Positions 6,967 through 12,982 of a stretch of 32,639 nt of DNA are shown piece by piece. Below the pieces are notes generated by a model. The model saw nothing but the letters and a program-made list of their open reading frames with translations, was not told where the DNA came from and did not search any database. The stretch lies in IMG/VR virus record IMGVR_UViG_3300025674_000198, positions 1 to 32,639 of that record; one strand, given 5' to 3'. The number at the start of each line of letters is the position of its first letter. Position 1 is the first letter of the stretch. The translations under genes were made by a program, and so were the position numbers. Source of the DNA: a virus.

Positions 6967-7114
6967 TGCCTAACTCCCTCAATGTTGGTGTTTCTACATT
7001 ATCATCGTCTTGCTCTTCTACGCAATAGCGATCACCGCACCAGTAGCATTCCCACAGGTCTGCGGCCTCGTCATATAGCTGGTGATGGTCGGCTCCGCAG
7101 CTAGGGCAAGTCAT
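6956..7114 (-). CDS. Mini zinc-ribbon protein, 52 residues
   Basis: Begins MTCPSCGADH and continues WECYWCGDRYC, giving CxxC (3, 6) and CxxC (23, 26) knuckles plus C31, then an acidic tail. This is a compact zinc ribbon of a type common in phages, often beside replication or packaging genes, with no assigned function. Start ATG 7114 has only weak ribosome-binding complementarity. The stop lies 11 bases inside the next cysteine-rich gene. It is the first gene after the non-coding gap at 7115-7240. Confidence 0.65.
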   Translation of the reverse strand: MTCPSCGADHHQLYDEAADLWECYWCGDRYCVEEQDDDNVETPTLRELGIDI

Positions 7115-7143
7115 ACGTCAGAACCGAGGAAAATTTTGTGTGA

Positions 7144-7177
7144 GCCCCCCATAGACTACTGGCCGGGGGCGGGGGGC
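7144..7177. other. G/C-run stem-loop in the gap 7115-7240
   Basis: GCCCCCC (7144-7150) and GGGGGGC (7171-7177) form a 7-bp perfect stem with a 20-nt loop. The loop and flank hold further G runs (five Gs at 7165-7169, four Gs near 7180) on the plus strand. No T-run follows on either strand, so it is not a classical terminator. It lies between the initiator-like gene and the packaging genes and could be an RNA-processing or attenuation site. The rest of this 126-base gap shows nothing recognisable. Confidence 0.5.
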
Positions 7178-7240
7178 AAGGGGTCGCCTCTGTGGCCGGC
7201 GGCTTATGTGTGACCAACGCCTGCGCTGTACAAAAGCAAA

Positions 7241-7915
7241 TCAACCTTTGTTCTCCTGTACATCAAAGTAACGCACGATATCTGCTAGCGCAGGCACCCC
7301 TGCCCTTCGCTCTATGGCTTGGTCACACACAGCCAGCGTGGCAGCGCGTACATCGTCAGCAGATACCTCACGCAATGCCAGTCGCCGAGCGTGTGCTATC
7401 TCATTATCATACAGCCGCACCTGTCCTGTCGCCTGTTGGACGGCACGCAGATAGGCATGGCACAGCTCACCAGCATGCGCGTCACCGACTGATTGTGCAT
7501 CCCCCAGACCCCCTATCTCTTTGCTAGTATCATCTTCTTGGTCTGCGCGTAGCTGTAGCGCTTTGGCGGTGTGTATATCTTCATAAGTTGGCAATGGCTC
7601 ATCACCCTTCCACAACACTTGATACCTGTTTGTTTTCCACCCGCTGGCTGTCTCTTGGTAGTCCTTTGGGTTTAGCTGTCGCACATAGTTGCCAGCCTTC
7701 AAACGCTTCATCGCTTCCAGAATGCTCTTTCTTTCCGCATAGCCGCTCACTGAGCACAGGGTATCGAGCGATGGCCAGCATACCCCAGCACGATTAACAA
7801 ACGCACACAGCGCGCCCAGAACGCGAAACTCACGCTCTTTTAGTTTGCGGTCACCACACGCACGCATTGGCATGACACTGTACGGGCGCTTATTCTCAGA
7901 AAGGGATGTCGTCAT
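7241..7915 (-). CDS. Winged-helix protein, candidate replication initiator (lambda O-like)
   Basis: 224 residues. Residues about 15-103 (LKEREFRVLGALCAFVNRAG, CWPSLDTLCSVSGYAERKSI, LKAGNYVRQL) form the helix-turn-helix domain seen at the N-terminus of phage replication initiators such as lambda O/P22 gp18 and of RepA-type proteins: 'R.L..L......G.cwPS...L....g.....v...l..L...g.i'. The C-terminal half is helical and charged. By family it should bind the phage origin. The CGTGCGA repeats at 8511-8720 are the obvious candidates. Start ATG 7915 overlaps the gene before it by 20 bases. A plain transcription regulator is the alternative. Confidence 0.6.
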   Translation of the reverse strand: MTTSLSENKRPYSVMPMRACGDRKLKEREFRVLGALCAFVNRAGVCWPSLDTLCSVSGYAERKSILEAMKRLKAGNYVRQLNPKDYQETASGWKTNRYQVLWKGDEPLPTYEDIHTAKALQLRADQEDDTSKEIGGLGDAQSVGDAHAGELCHAYLRAVQQATGQVRLYDNEIAHARRLALREVSADDVRAATLAVCDQAIERRAGVPALADIVRYFDVQENKG

Positions 7916-8477
7916 CGAGCTTGTCCTTTAATGTTGGTTTAACGTCACTCACCACAGCACCGGGGAACGTGTCCTTCACCTGTACGGCTAGCGTGTTCTG
8001 CTCTGACCACTTGGCCAGTATCACCGCCGCCTCTTGCACACAATACACCAGCGCGTCAGGCATGTCGTTCTTGATGTGCGTCACGGCCTGTTCATCACGC
8101 GCTATCGCAACCACCTTGCCATCAGCATGCGCAGTCCACACATCCATGCCTATCTCTTTACCGCCTAGCGCGGTGGCTTCCTTCTCCAACGCCGCATAAG
8201 CACGCAGTGTCACAGCCACATGATGTTCTACATCTACAGCCGCATCACGGTGGATGGCATCGTTGAGCTTGTCCATCTGCTGCCAGAACCTATCCCGCAG
8301 TTCTGGCGACACAAGGTTGGGCAATCTCTCCACACCCCATCGCCTTTCATAATCAGACACAACCCTGTCATATTCCGTGAGGTAGTTTTGTATCTTGCGA
8401 TAGGTTGCCTCACTTGTCACCTTGGTTCCCATCATTCGCCTCAGTGCTGTAGCATCAGGCTTCTTTACTTTTCTCAT
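7896..8477 (-). CDS. Helical protein with SSB-type C-terminal tip (DDDIPF)
   Basis: 193 residues, unrecognised overall. The N-terminus is basic (MRKVKKPDATALRRMMG), the middle is helical, and a WTAHADGKVVAIARDEQA segment looks like a beta hairpin. It has no visible OB-fold but ends KDKLDDDIPF, the sequence type of the extreme C-terminus of bacterial SSB, through which SSB recruits repair and replication proteins. The start is ATG 8477, with AGAAAGGG seven bases before it. An in-frame upstream extension to 8546 would run through the repeat cluster and is unlikely. It lies between the primase-helicase and the initiator-like gene, overlapping the latter by 20 bases. A role in loading host replication proteins is inference. 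Confidence 0.7.
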   Translation of the reverse strand: MRKVKKPDATALRRMMGTKVTSEATYRKIQNYLTEYDRVVSDYERRWGVERLPNLVSPELRDRFWQQMDKLNDAIHRDAAVDVEHHVAVTLRAYAALEKEATALGGKEIGMDVWTAHADGKVVAIARDEQAVTHIKNDMPDALVYCVQEAAVILAKWSEQNTLAVQVKDTFPGAVVSDVKPTLKDKLDDDIPF

Positions 8478-8510
8478 CCCTTTACCCTTTCTGCGTGCTG
8501 TGCGTGCGTG

Positions 8511-8720
8511 CGTGCGATAACCATAGGGATTATCGCACAACACCACGCGTGCGACTTCAGCGTGCGACCGTGCGATTTAAGGTTTTTACAGTCGCACGTT
8601 TCCTTATAACTCTTTGTATTCCCACACATAGCTTCCCTCTATCACAATCGCACGCTTTGTCTGTAACGCATCCCTTGCATCTCTGCGCCTTGAACGGGTC
8701 GAATCGGGTGTTTTCGCACG
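8511..8720. repeat. CGTGCGA repeat cluster, candidate replication origin (iterons)
   Basis: CGTGCGA occurs on the plus strand at 8511-8517, 8548-8554, 8561-8567 and 8569-8575, and inverted (TCGCACG) at 8592-8598, 8648-8654 and 8714-8720. The first copy belongs to a perfect 9-bp inverted repeat, GTGCGATAA (8512-8520) / TTATCGCAC (8530-8538), with a 9-nt spacer. An AT-rich patch (8577-8590) separates the direct and inverted copies. The last two copies lie inside the 3' end of the primase-helicase gene. This arrangement is that of initiator-binding iterons, with the initiator-like gene a short distance away. On the minus strand the palindrome also contains TGCGATAAT, an extended -10-like element, so it may be an operator as well. 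Confidence 0.7.
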
Positions 8721-10409
8721 GTGTTTGTCGTGCCACGCTGTCACCGGCACGCGTTCTTGGCCTAGTTCGACAGACAGATTACGCAGTGCTTGCAGGGCTA
8801 TCTTCTGCGGCTCTGTCAGCTTCGCACTACGCTGCTTCTTCTCTGGCATGTCTGCCTGTGTCATCACCACGCTAACATCATCTATCAGCGCCACCGGGGT
8901 CATCGTAAACGCTACGTCTGGCATTGGCTCTGCATCCTTCTGCTTCTCTGTCGCCAGCGTTACCGTCTCTTCCAGCTTGCTTACCTTGATGCTTGTATCC
9001 ACCGCCCCCAACAGCGCCGTAGACCCACGCATGCCTCTGGCCGCGTCCTTGCCAGAATGGTGAATGGCCACCACCGCGCATTCGCAGTGGCGCTTTACTA
9101 TCTCGCACGCATCCACAAACAGACCCATGTCGGTTGCGCTGTTCTCATCACCGCCGAGCAAGGCGCGCGCTACAGTATCCACAAACACCGCGCTGAACTT
9201 GGTATCTAGGTTGTCTATCGTGCGCAGTAGGCGCTCCACATCGTCAGGTTCGCGGAACCTCACCGCTGTGGGCAGAACATAGAACGGCACATCCGCTGTT
9301 AGCTTGTGATGCGCTTGCCATGCCTTGATACGCTTACCCAGACCGCCAACACCCTCGCCAGCTATGTACAGCACTGCGCCACGTTGCACAGCGTTATCGT
9401 GCCACGCCTTGCCATAAGCCACCGACAGCGCCATGTCTATCGCTAGGAATGATTTACCAGCCCCCGGCTCACCGTATAGCACGCTAAACCCGTGCTTAGT
9501 TAGCAACCCATCCACCAGCCACTCCACCGGCGGCATGTTGCGCAGATAGTGTACATCATACACATCAAACACATCGGGGCGCTCTTCTTGTACGTTATCC
9601 TGTACGTCCGGGGCGTCCGACAGCACCGGGGTCGCGGCAGCTATCTCAGCCAGACGGTCACGCGTACCGCCAGCGACCATCCAATCGTAAACGTCTTGCT
9701 TATCTGTCAGGCCCGGTATCGTGACCAGCTTCACCGCCTTTGCCACAGGGTATAAATTTGATACCACCACTTCAGCGTGGCGTGTGCCAGCCGCATCGGC
9801 GTCAGGCAACACAATCACGTTACGCCCGGCAAACCATTTATTTAGATCCGCCGACCAGTTCTTTGCGCCGCCATGGTTGGTGGTCGCAACGAAGCCTTGG
9901 CTGATTAGTAGCTGCGCACACTTCTCGCCTTCCACTACCCATATTGGCGCTTCCTTGTCTGCCATGATGCCCGGCAGATTATACGGCACCGGGGTAACGT
10001 CCTTGACGTTCCATACCCAGCCGCCCTTGCCGTCTGGTCTGCGCTGCCGGAATGTCTTTGGCTCGTATCTGACAACCTGATAGATGCACTCGCCATGCTC
10101 ATCTATATAATCGTATGCCTTTGACATGTACCGCGCCGGCTGTATCTTCTGTTGCACTTGCTTGGCTATGCCAAACTGCTTTTCCAGTATCTCCGGAAGA
10201 CTGCGTAGCTGGGCGCCCTCGTTCACGCGCACCATGTCTATCACCCCGCCGCCTTCGTTAGCCTCGAAGTCGAACCATGTGCCTTTGCGCAAGTCTACAC
10301 TGCGCGACCCGTGCGTACCCCAGCGCAGTTCATGGCCACGCTTTTCTTTTGGTTCGCCCCAGTAGTGCCGCGCTATCTGTTCTATATATGCTGCTATATT
10401 CTGTGTCAT
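8604..10409 (-). CDS. Primase-helicase: Toprim domain fused to RepA-type ATPase
   Basis: 601 residues. The N-terminal block (RWGTHGSRSVDLRKGTWFDF...GGGVIDMV, 30-60) corresponds to the primase zinc domain but has no cysteine ligands. The Toprim domain has the catalytic glutamate in WVVEGEK (E160) and DxD in LPDADAAGT (D203, D205). The RecA-like hexameric helicase domain (RepA/AAA_25 type) has Walker A GEPGAGKS (313-320), Walker B AVFVDT (D411) and the RepA signature AIHHSGKDAARGMRGS (448-463). A C-terminal winged helix follows. It should unwind the fork and may prime it. Start ATG 10409 has GAGG eight bases upstream. No phage DNA polymerase gene is seen, so host polymerase III is the likely partner. 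It lies downstream of the ssDNA-binding candidate, separated by a strong hairpin. Confidence 0.88.
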   Translation of the reverse strand: MTQNIAAYIEQIARHYWGEPKEKRGHELRWGTHGSRSVDLRKGTWFDFEANEGGGVIDMVRVNEGAQLRSLPEILEKQFGIAKQVQQKIQPARYMSKAYDYIDEHGECIYQVVRYEPKTFRQRRPDGKGGWVWNVKDVTPVPYNLPGIMADKEAPIWVVEGEKCAQLLISQGFVATTNHGGAKNWSADLNKWFAGRNVIVLPDADAAGTRHAEVVVSNLYPVAKAVKLVTIPGLTDKQDVYDWMVAGGTRDRLAEIAAATPVLSDAPDVQDNVQEERPDVFDVYDVHYLRNMPPVEWLVDGLLTKHGFSVLYGEPGAGKSFLAIDMALSVAYGKAWHDNAVQRGAVLYIAGEGVGGLGKRIKAWQAHHKLTADVPFYVLPTAVRFREPDDVERLLRTIDNLDTKFSAVFVDTVARALLGGDENSATDMGLFVDACEIVKRHCECAVVAIHHSGKDAARGMRGSTALLGAVDTSIKVSKLEETVTLATEKQKDAEPMPDVAFTMTPVALIDDVSVVMTQADMPEKKQRSAKLTEPQKIALQALRNLSVELGQERVPVTAWHDKHRAKTPDSTRSRRRDARDALQTKRAIVIEGSYVWEYKEL

Positions 10410-10435
10410 CTCATTCCCTCTTCCCCTTTGGAAAT

Positions 10436-10475
10436 GGTAGGGCGCTGGCAAAGGGAGGAAACCCAGCGCCCTACC
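10436..10475 (-). promoter_or_regulatory. 13-bp hairpin before the primase-helicase gene
   Basis: GGTAGGGCGCTGG (10436-10448) and CCAGCGCCCTACC (10463-10475) are perfect inverted repeats around a 14-nt loop. There is no T-run after the hairpin on the minus strand. In the mRNA sense the loop reads GTTTCCTCCCTTTG. Its CCTCCCTTT is nearly complementary to the AAAGGGGAAGAGG that forms the primase ribosome-binding region about 20 bases further on. It could be a transcript-processing or translation-control element, possibly a pseudoknot. Confidence 0.6.
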
Positions 10476-10480
10476 AACTG

Positions 10481-11098
10481 CTAGAACAGTTCAGCGCCAC
10501 TCGCGGCTGGCTGTTCCACAGGCGCAGCCGGCGTTTCTGCCGGTGCGCTAGGTGCTTCCGCACCATCAAATGCCGATGGACGCTCTGTCCACTGGCTGAT
10601 TTCCCACACCGGCACCTTGAAGCGCTGCTCACCCTGCGGTGTGTTGACTGTCGCGGTCTGTGTCGCGGTGACCTTCATCACAGGACACAGACCGGGGTTG
10701 TTTGCACGTTCAGCCTCGTATTGATTGTGTAGCTGGTCGAACGCAGACTGCACCATCTTCGACTGACTGCTAAACTCACGCAAGCCTATCTCGCGGTTTA
10801 CCAGCTTAACACGAAACGCAGACTTGTGGTCTGGTGTCGGCTTGTCTGGCATGCGCTCACCCAGCTTGACCATGTGGAAGTCCGGGCGGTTAGCAACAAA
10901 CGCCATATAGCCGACCTCAATGTTTTCCATGTCAATCGCTACCTCGAACGGCAGTTTCATTTCGATGCTCTCGCGCACCCATTCGCCGTTCACGTTCTCG
11001 CTTTCAACCCGGTAGAACTCACCCACCTTTGCGTCAAACTTAATAATAGGCGTGATGTTACCACCGCCGCCGCCTTCATTTGCTAAACCAAGTGCCAT
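10481..11098 (-). CDS. Putative ssDNA-binding protein
   Basis: 205 residues. The N-terminus is glycine-rich (EGGGGGN). A body of alternating strands follows (PIIKFDAKVGEFYRVES, IEVGYMAFVANRPDFHMVKLG, HKSAFRVKLVN, FKVPVWEISQW). A low-complexity Pro/Ala linker and the short end SGAELF complete it. The plan of OB-like core, disordered linker and short tip ending in Phe is that of phage single-stranded DNA-binding proteins. I also recall similar proteins of this length beside phage primases. There is no acidic DDD tip, which is instead found on the 7896-8477 product. Start ATG 11098 has AAGGA seven bases before it. The assignment rests on composition and context rather than a strict motif. It could instead be an annealing protein. 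Confidence 0.5.
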   Translation of the reverse strand: MALGLANEGGGGGNITPIIKFDAKVGEFYRVESENVNGEWVRESIEMKLPFEVAIDMENIEVGYMAFVANRPDFHMVKLGERMPDKPTPDHKSAFRVKLVNREIGLREFSSQSKMVQSAFDQLHNQYEAERANNPGLCPVMKVTATQTATVNTPQGEQRFKVPVWEISQWTERPSAFDGAEAPSAPAETPAAPVEQPAASGAELF

Positions 11099-11099
11099 T

Positions 11100-11144
11100 T
11101 CATTTTCCTTTACACTTTACTGACCAGTAGCGCTGGCCTCGCAT
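11100..11144 (-). CDS. Possible 14-codon linking ORF (translational coupler)
   Basis: A 14-residue frame (MRGQRYWSVKCKGK) begins on the TAATG junction with the preceding gene and ends one base before the start codon of the ssDNA-binding candidate. It fills the only gap in this part of the operon and could carry ribosomes from one gene to the next. There is no independent evidence that the peptide has a function. Confidence 0.3.
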   Translation of the reverse strand: MRGQRYWSVKCKGK

Positions 11145-11338
11145 TACCCGTTGGGCAATCTGTTTGAGCTACGCCGCTTCATTGCAATGCGTGCTGTGTG
11201 CGCAGATATAACAGAACTACGCCACTTTGGGTTGCGCCATTTGTTTGTGTCACGGTCTGGCACCACAAACAACGCCTCACGCTGCTTCTTTAAATGCGCG
11301 GCGAACTCTTCCACGCTCATATCAATCGCTAGTTTCAT
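11144..11338 (-). CDS. Hypothetical basic protein, 64 residues
   Basis: Unrecognised. The N-terminus MKLAIDMSVEEFAAHLKKQREAL looks like an amphipathic helix. The rest (NPKWRSSVISAHTARIAMKRRSSNRLPNG) is strongly basic, which suggests nucleic-acid binding. Start ATG 11338 overlaps the PDDEXK nuclease gene by 17 bases, with GGGAG about eleven bases upstream. It sits among replication genes (nuclease before, ssDNA-binding candidate after), so an accessory replication or recombination function is plausible but unproven. Confidence 0.6.
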   Translation of the reverse strand: MKLAIDMSVEEFAAHLKKQREALFVVPDRDTNKWRNPKWRSSVISAHTARIAMKRRSSNRLPNG

Positions 11339-11759
11339 TGCACATCAACTCCCTTGCTACCATGCAGAAATCGTCAAACGTCATTTCGACTGCATACTTC
11401 CAATCGTAACCGTCACCCATCTGGCGCTCAAACGTGGCTAGCATTGCCAGCGCCTCGATAGGTACGCGCCAACGCTCCGGCAGTCTATCGAATTTATAGA
11501 CCAGCGCCGGTATCTTCCCGGCCTTGGTCGCCGCCACGCAAACCTGATCCCAATGGCTGGGCGAGGCAAACGTGCTACCCTGCCGGTATCGTTTGCATTC
11601 TATTACAAAGGGGAAAGCGTCATCCTCACAGGTCAGGTCAGGCAAGCCAGCCTCAGCCCATTGGTCTAGCACCCTGCGAAACTCTAGCCCAAGCGCATCG
11701 TGCAGCCTGTTCTTCACATCACGCTCAAACGATGCGCCCTTGTTGCGTGAGTTAACCAT
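11322..11759 (-). CDS. PD-(D/E)xK nuclease, Holliday-junction-resolvase-like
   Basis: 145 residues. Opening residues SRNKGASFERDVKNRL (E12), then AGLPDL (D41) and FVIECKRY (E54, K56), form the E ... D ... ExK catalytic set of the PDDEXK superfamily in the arrangement of small Hjc-like resolvases. By role it would match T7 gp3 endonuclease, resolving branched replication intermediates before packaging. All catalytic residues are present. Start ATG 11759 overlaps the ribbon-helix-helix gene end by 8 bases. The ribosome-binding site is weak, so translation is probably coupled. A non-resolvase PDDEXK nuclease is the alternative. Confidence 0.75.
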   Translation of the reverse strand: MVNSRNKGASFERDVKNRLHDALGLEFRRVLDQWAEAGLPDLTCEDDAFPFVIECKRYRQGSTFASPSHWDQVCVAATKAGKIPALVYKFDRLPERWRVPIEALAMLATFERQMGDGYDWKYAVEMTFDDFCMVARELMCNETSD

Positions 11760-11946
11760 TGCGTGCCGCCGCTATCACACGGTCTAAGTCAGACCCGTCT
11801 TTGGTCAGGCGCTTTTCTAATTCTTGCGCCAGAATTTCATCGGCCAGTGATGCCATTGAGCGGTGCGCAGACTGTTCGACCGCGTCCTTAAGCATCAGCA
11901 CGGTCTTGGTTCTGAGCCGCAATAATGTTGGTTTTGTGTTTGCCAT
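11752..11946 (-). CDS. Arc-type ribbon-helix-helix regulator
   Basis: 64 residues. A strand with alternating residues (PTLLRLRTKTVLML) is followed by two helices (KDAVEQSAHRSMASLADEIL and AQELEKRLT), the Arc/MetJ ribbon-helix-helix fold that binds operators as dimers of dimers. It is the first gene of the leftward operon and borders the divergent promoter region, so it is a good candidate for the regulator of both directions, possibly acting at the TGCTATC inverted repeat there. Start ATG 11946 has AGGG eight bases upstream. No other repressor is adjacent. Confidence 0.75.
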   Translation of the reverse strand: MANTKPTLLRLRTKTVLMLKDAVEQSAHRSMASLADEILAQELEKRLTKDGSDLDRVIAAARNG

Positions 11947-11967
11947 GATATCGCCCTGATATTTTTT

Positions 11968-12038
11968 TGCTATCTGTGCTTTACATTATGATAGCAGTGT
12001 GATATATAATAGTTGACGGCACGTTGACCGTTAGTTGA
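11968..12038. promoter_or_regulatory. Divergent promoter/operator region
   Basis: Rightward promoter: TTTACA (11980-11985) with TATATA (12003-12008, 17-base spacing) or TATAAT (12005-12010, 19-base spacing). A perfect inverted repeat TGCTATC (11968-11974) / GATAGCA (11990-11996) straddles the -35 box. Its right arm reads TGCTATCAT on the minus strand, an extended -10-like element for the leftward operon. Downstream, GTTGA occurs three times with 11-base phasing (12012, 12023, 12034), one helical turn apart. These look like operator sites controlling both operons. Confidence 0.6.
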
Positions 12039-12059
12039 TTAACCAAAAGGGAGTTAAAA

Positions 12060-12320
12060 ATGACAGTTTCAATAACCAGAGATGACCGCAACGTAACGTA
12101 TTGGGGTACAGAAGGTTGTGATATCTGCGAATTTATCGGGGTAGAAAACAAATATCGCGTTGTTAAAAGCCCCGGCGCAATTTCGGGATGGAACATTGAG
12201 GTTCAGGTTGAGCGTAAGCGTAAGGATGGCTCATTGGTTTGGGCGCACGTTGATAGCCACCACCACTACCGCCGCTATAACGAAGCACGTTCATTTGTAG
12301 AAGAAAGGGTGTGGGCTTAA
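12060..12320 (+). CDS. Hypothetical protein, first gene of the rightward operon
   Basis: 86 residues, unrecognised. It contains GCDICEFIG (a single CxxC), a strand-rich middle (WNIEVQVERKRKDGSLVW) and a charged C-terminal helix (YNEARSFVEERVWA). Start ATG 12060 has GGGAG seven bases upstream and follows the phased GTTGA repeats. As the first rightward gene after a regulated promoter it may be an early or lysogeny-related regulator or accessory protein. No function can be assigned from the sequence. Confidence 0.7.
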   Translation: MTVSITRDDRNVTYWGTEGCDICEFIGVENKYRVVKSPGAISGWNIEVQVERKRKDGSLVWAHVDSHHHYRRYNEARSFVEERVWA

Positions 12321-12347
12321 CAGCCCCGCCCAGAAGGGAACAACACA

Positions 12348-12971
12348 ATGAAATTCATCGTCTACTACCGCGTATCAACGCAGCGTCAAGGCCAATCCGG
12401 CCTTGGCCTTGAGGCACAGAAGCACGCTTGTGCGCATTATGATATTGTCGCAGAATACACAGAGGTGGAAAGCGGCAAGAAGTCCAACCGCCCGGAGCTA
12501 TCCAAGGCACTGGCACACGCCAAAGACATTGGCGCAACCCTGCTTATCGCTAAGCTCGACCGTCTGGCGCGTAACGTGCATTTTATCACCGGCTTGCTTG
12601 AGGCTGGCGTGCCTATCACTTGCGCTGATATGCCAGAGGCAGACCGCACGTTTCTACAAATCATGGCAGTGTTTTCTGAACGCGAGGGGCGCGTCATCTC
12701 AGAACGCACCAAAGCCGCACTAGCCGCTGCCAAGCGCCGGGGCGTAAAGCTCGGCTCACCAAACCCAGCCAAGGGCGGGTCAGTGACCGGCGCACAGCGC
12801 GCTAACGCCACCGCACAGGTAGCGCCGCAAGCTATGCCCATCATTAACGCATTGCGCAAGGCCGGTCAGAGCCTACGCGCCATCGCATCCGCTCTCAATG
12901 AAGAGCAGATACCAACCGCAATGGGCGGTCAGTGGCACGCATCCAGCGTGCGTAATCTCATCAATGCATAA
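12348..12971 (+). CDS. Serine recombinase (resolvase/invertase family)
   Basis: 207 residues. The catalytic domain has the nucleophile in YYRVST (S10, with R8), the LDRLARN motif (R72, R75) and ISERTKAAL (R120) before the long E helix. The C-terminal 50 residues (IINALRKAGQSLRAIASALNEEQIPTA..GGQWHASSVRNLI) are the first part of the 'recombinase' domain of large serine recombinases, used as a DNA-binding helix-turn-helix, without the zinc domain and coiled coil. It could be the phage integrase, a dimer resolvase or an invertase. No tyrosine integrase is seen. Start ATG 12348 has GAAGGG nine bases upstream. It indicates a capacity for site-specific recombination, but lysogeny is not proven. Confidence 0.88.
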   Translation: MKFIVYYRVSTQRQGQSGLGLEAQKHACAHYDIVAEYTEVESGKKSNRPELSKALAHAKDIGATLLIAKLDRLARNVHFITGLLEAGVPITCADMPEADRTFLQIMAVFSEREGRVISERTKAALAAAKRRGVKLGSPNPAKGGSVTGAQRANATAQVAPQAMPIINALRKAGQSLRAIASALNEEQIPTAMGGQWHASSVRNLINA

Positions 12972-12982
12972 GGGGGAATATT

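Noticed and set aside
8501-8517. GTGC tandem repeat as simple microsatellite slippage explaining the whole cluster
   Set aside because: It explains only the first tandem units. The other CGTGCGA copies are separated by unrelated bases and occur in both orientations.
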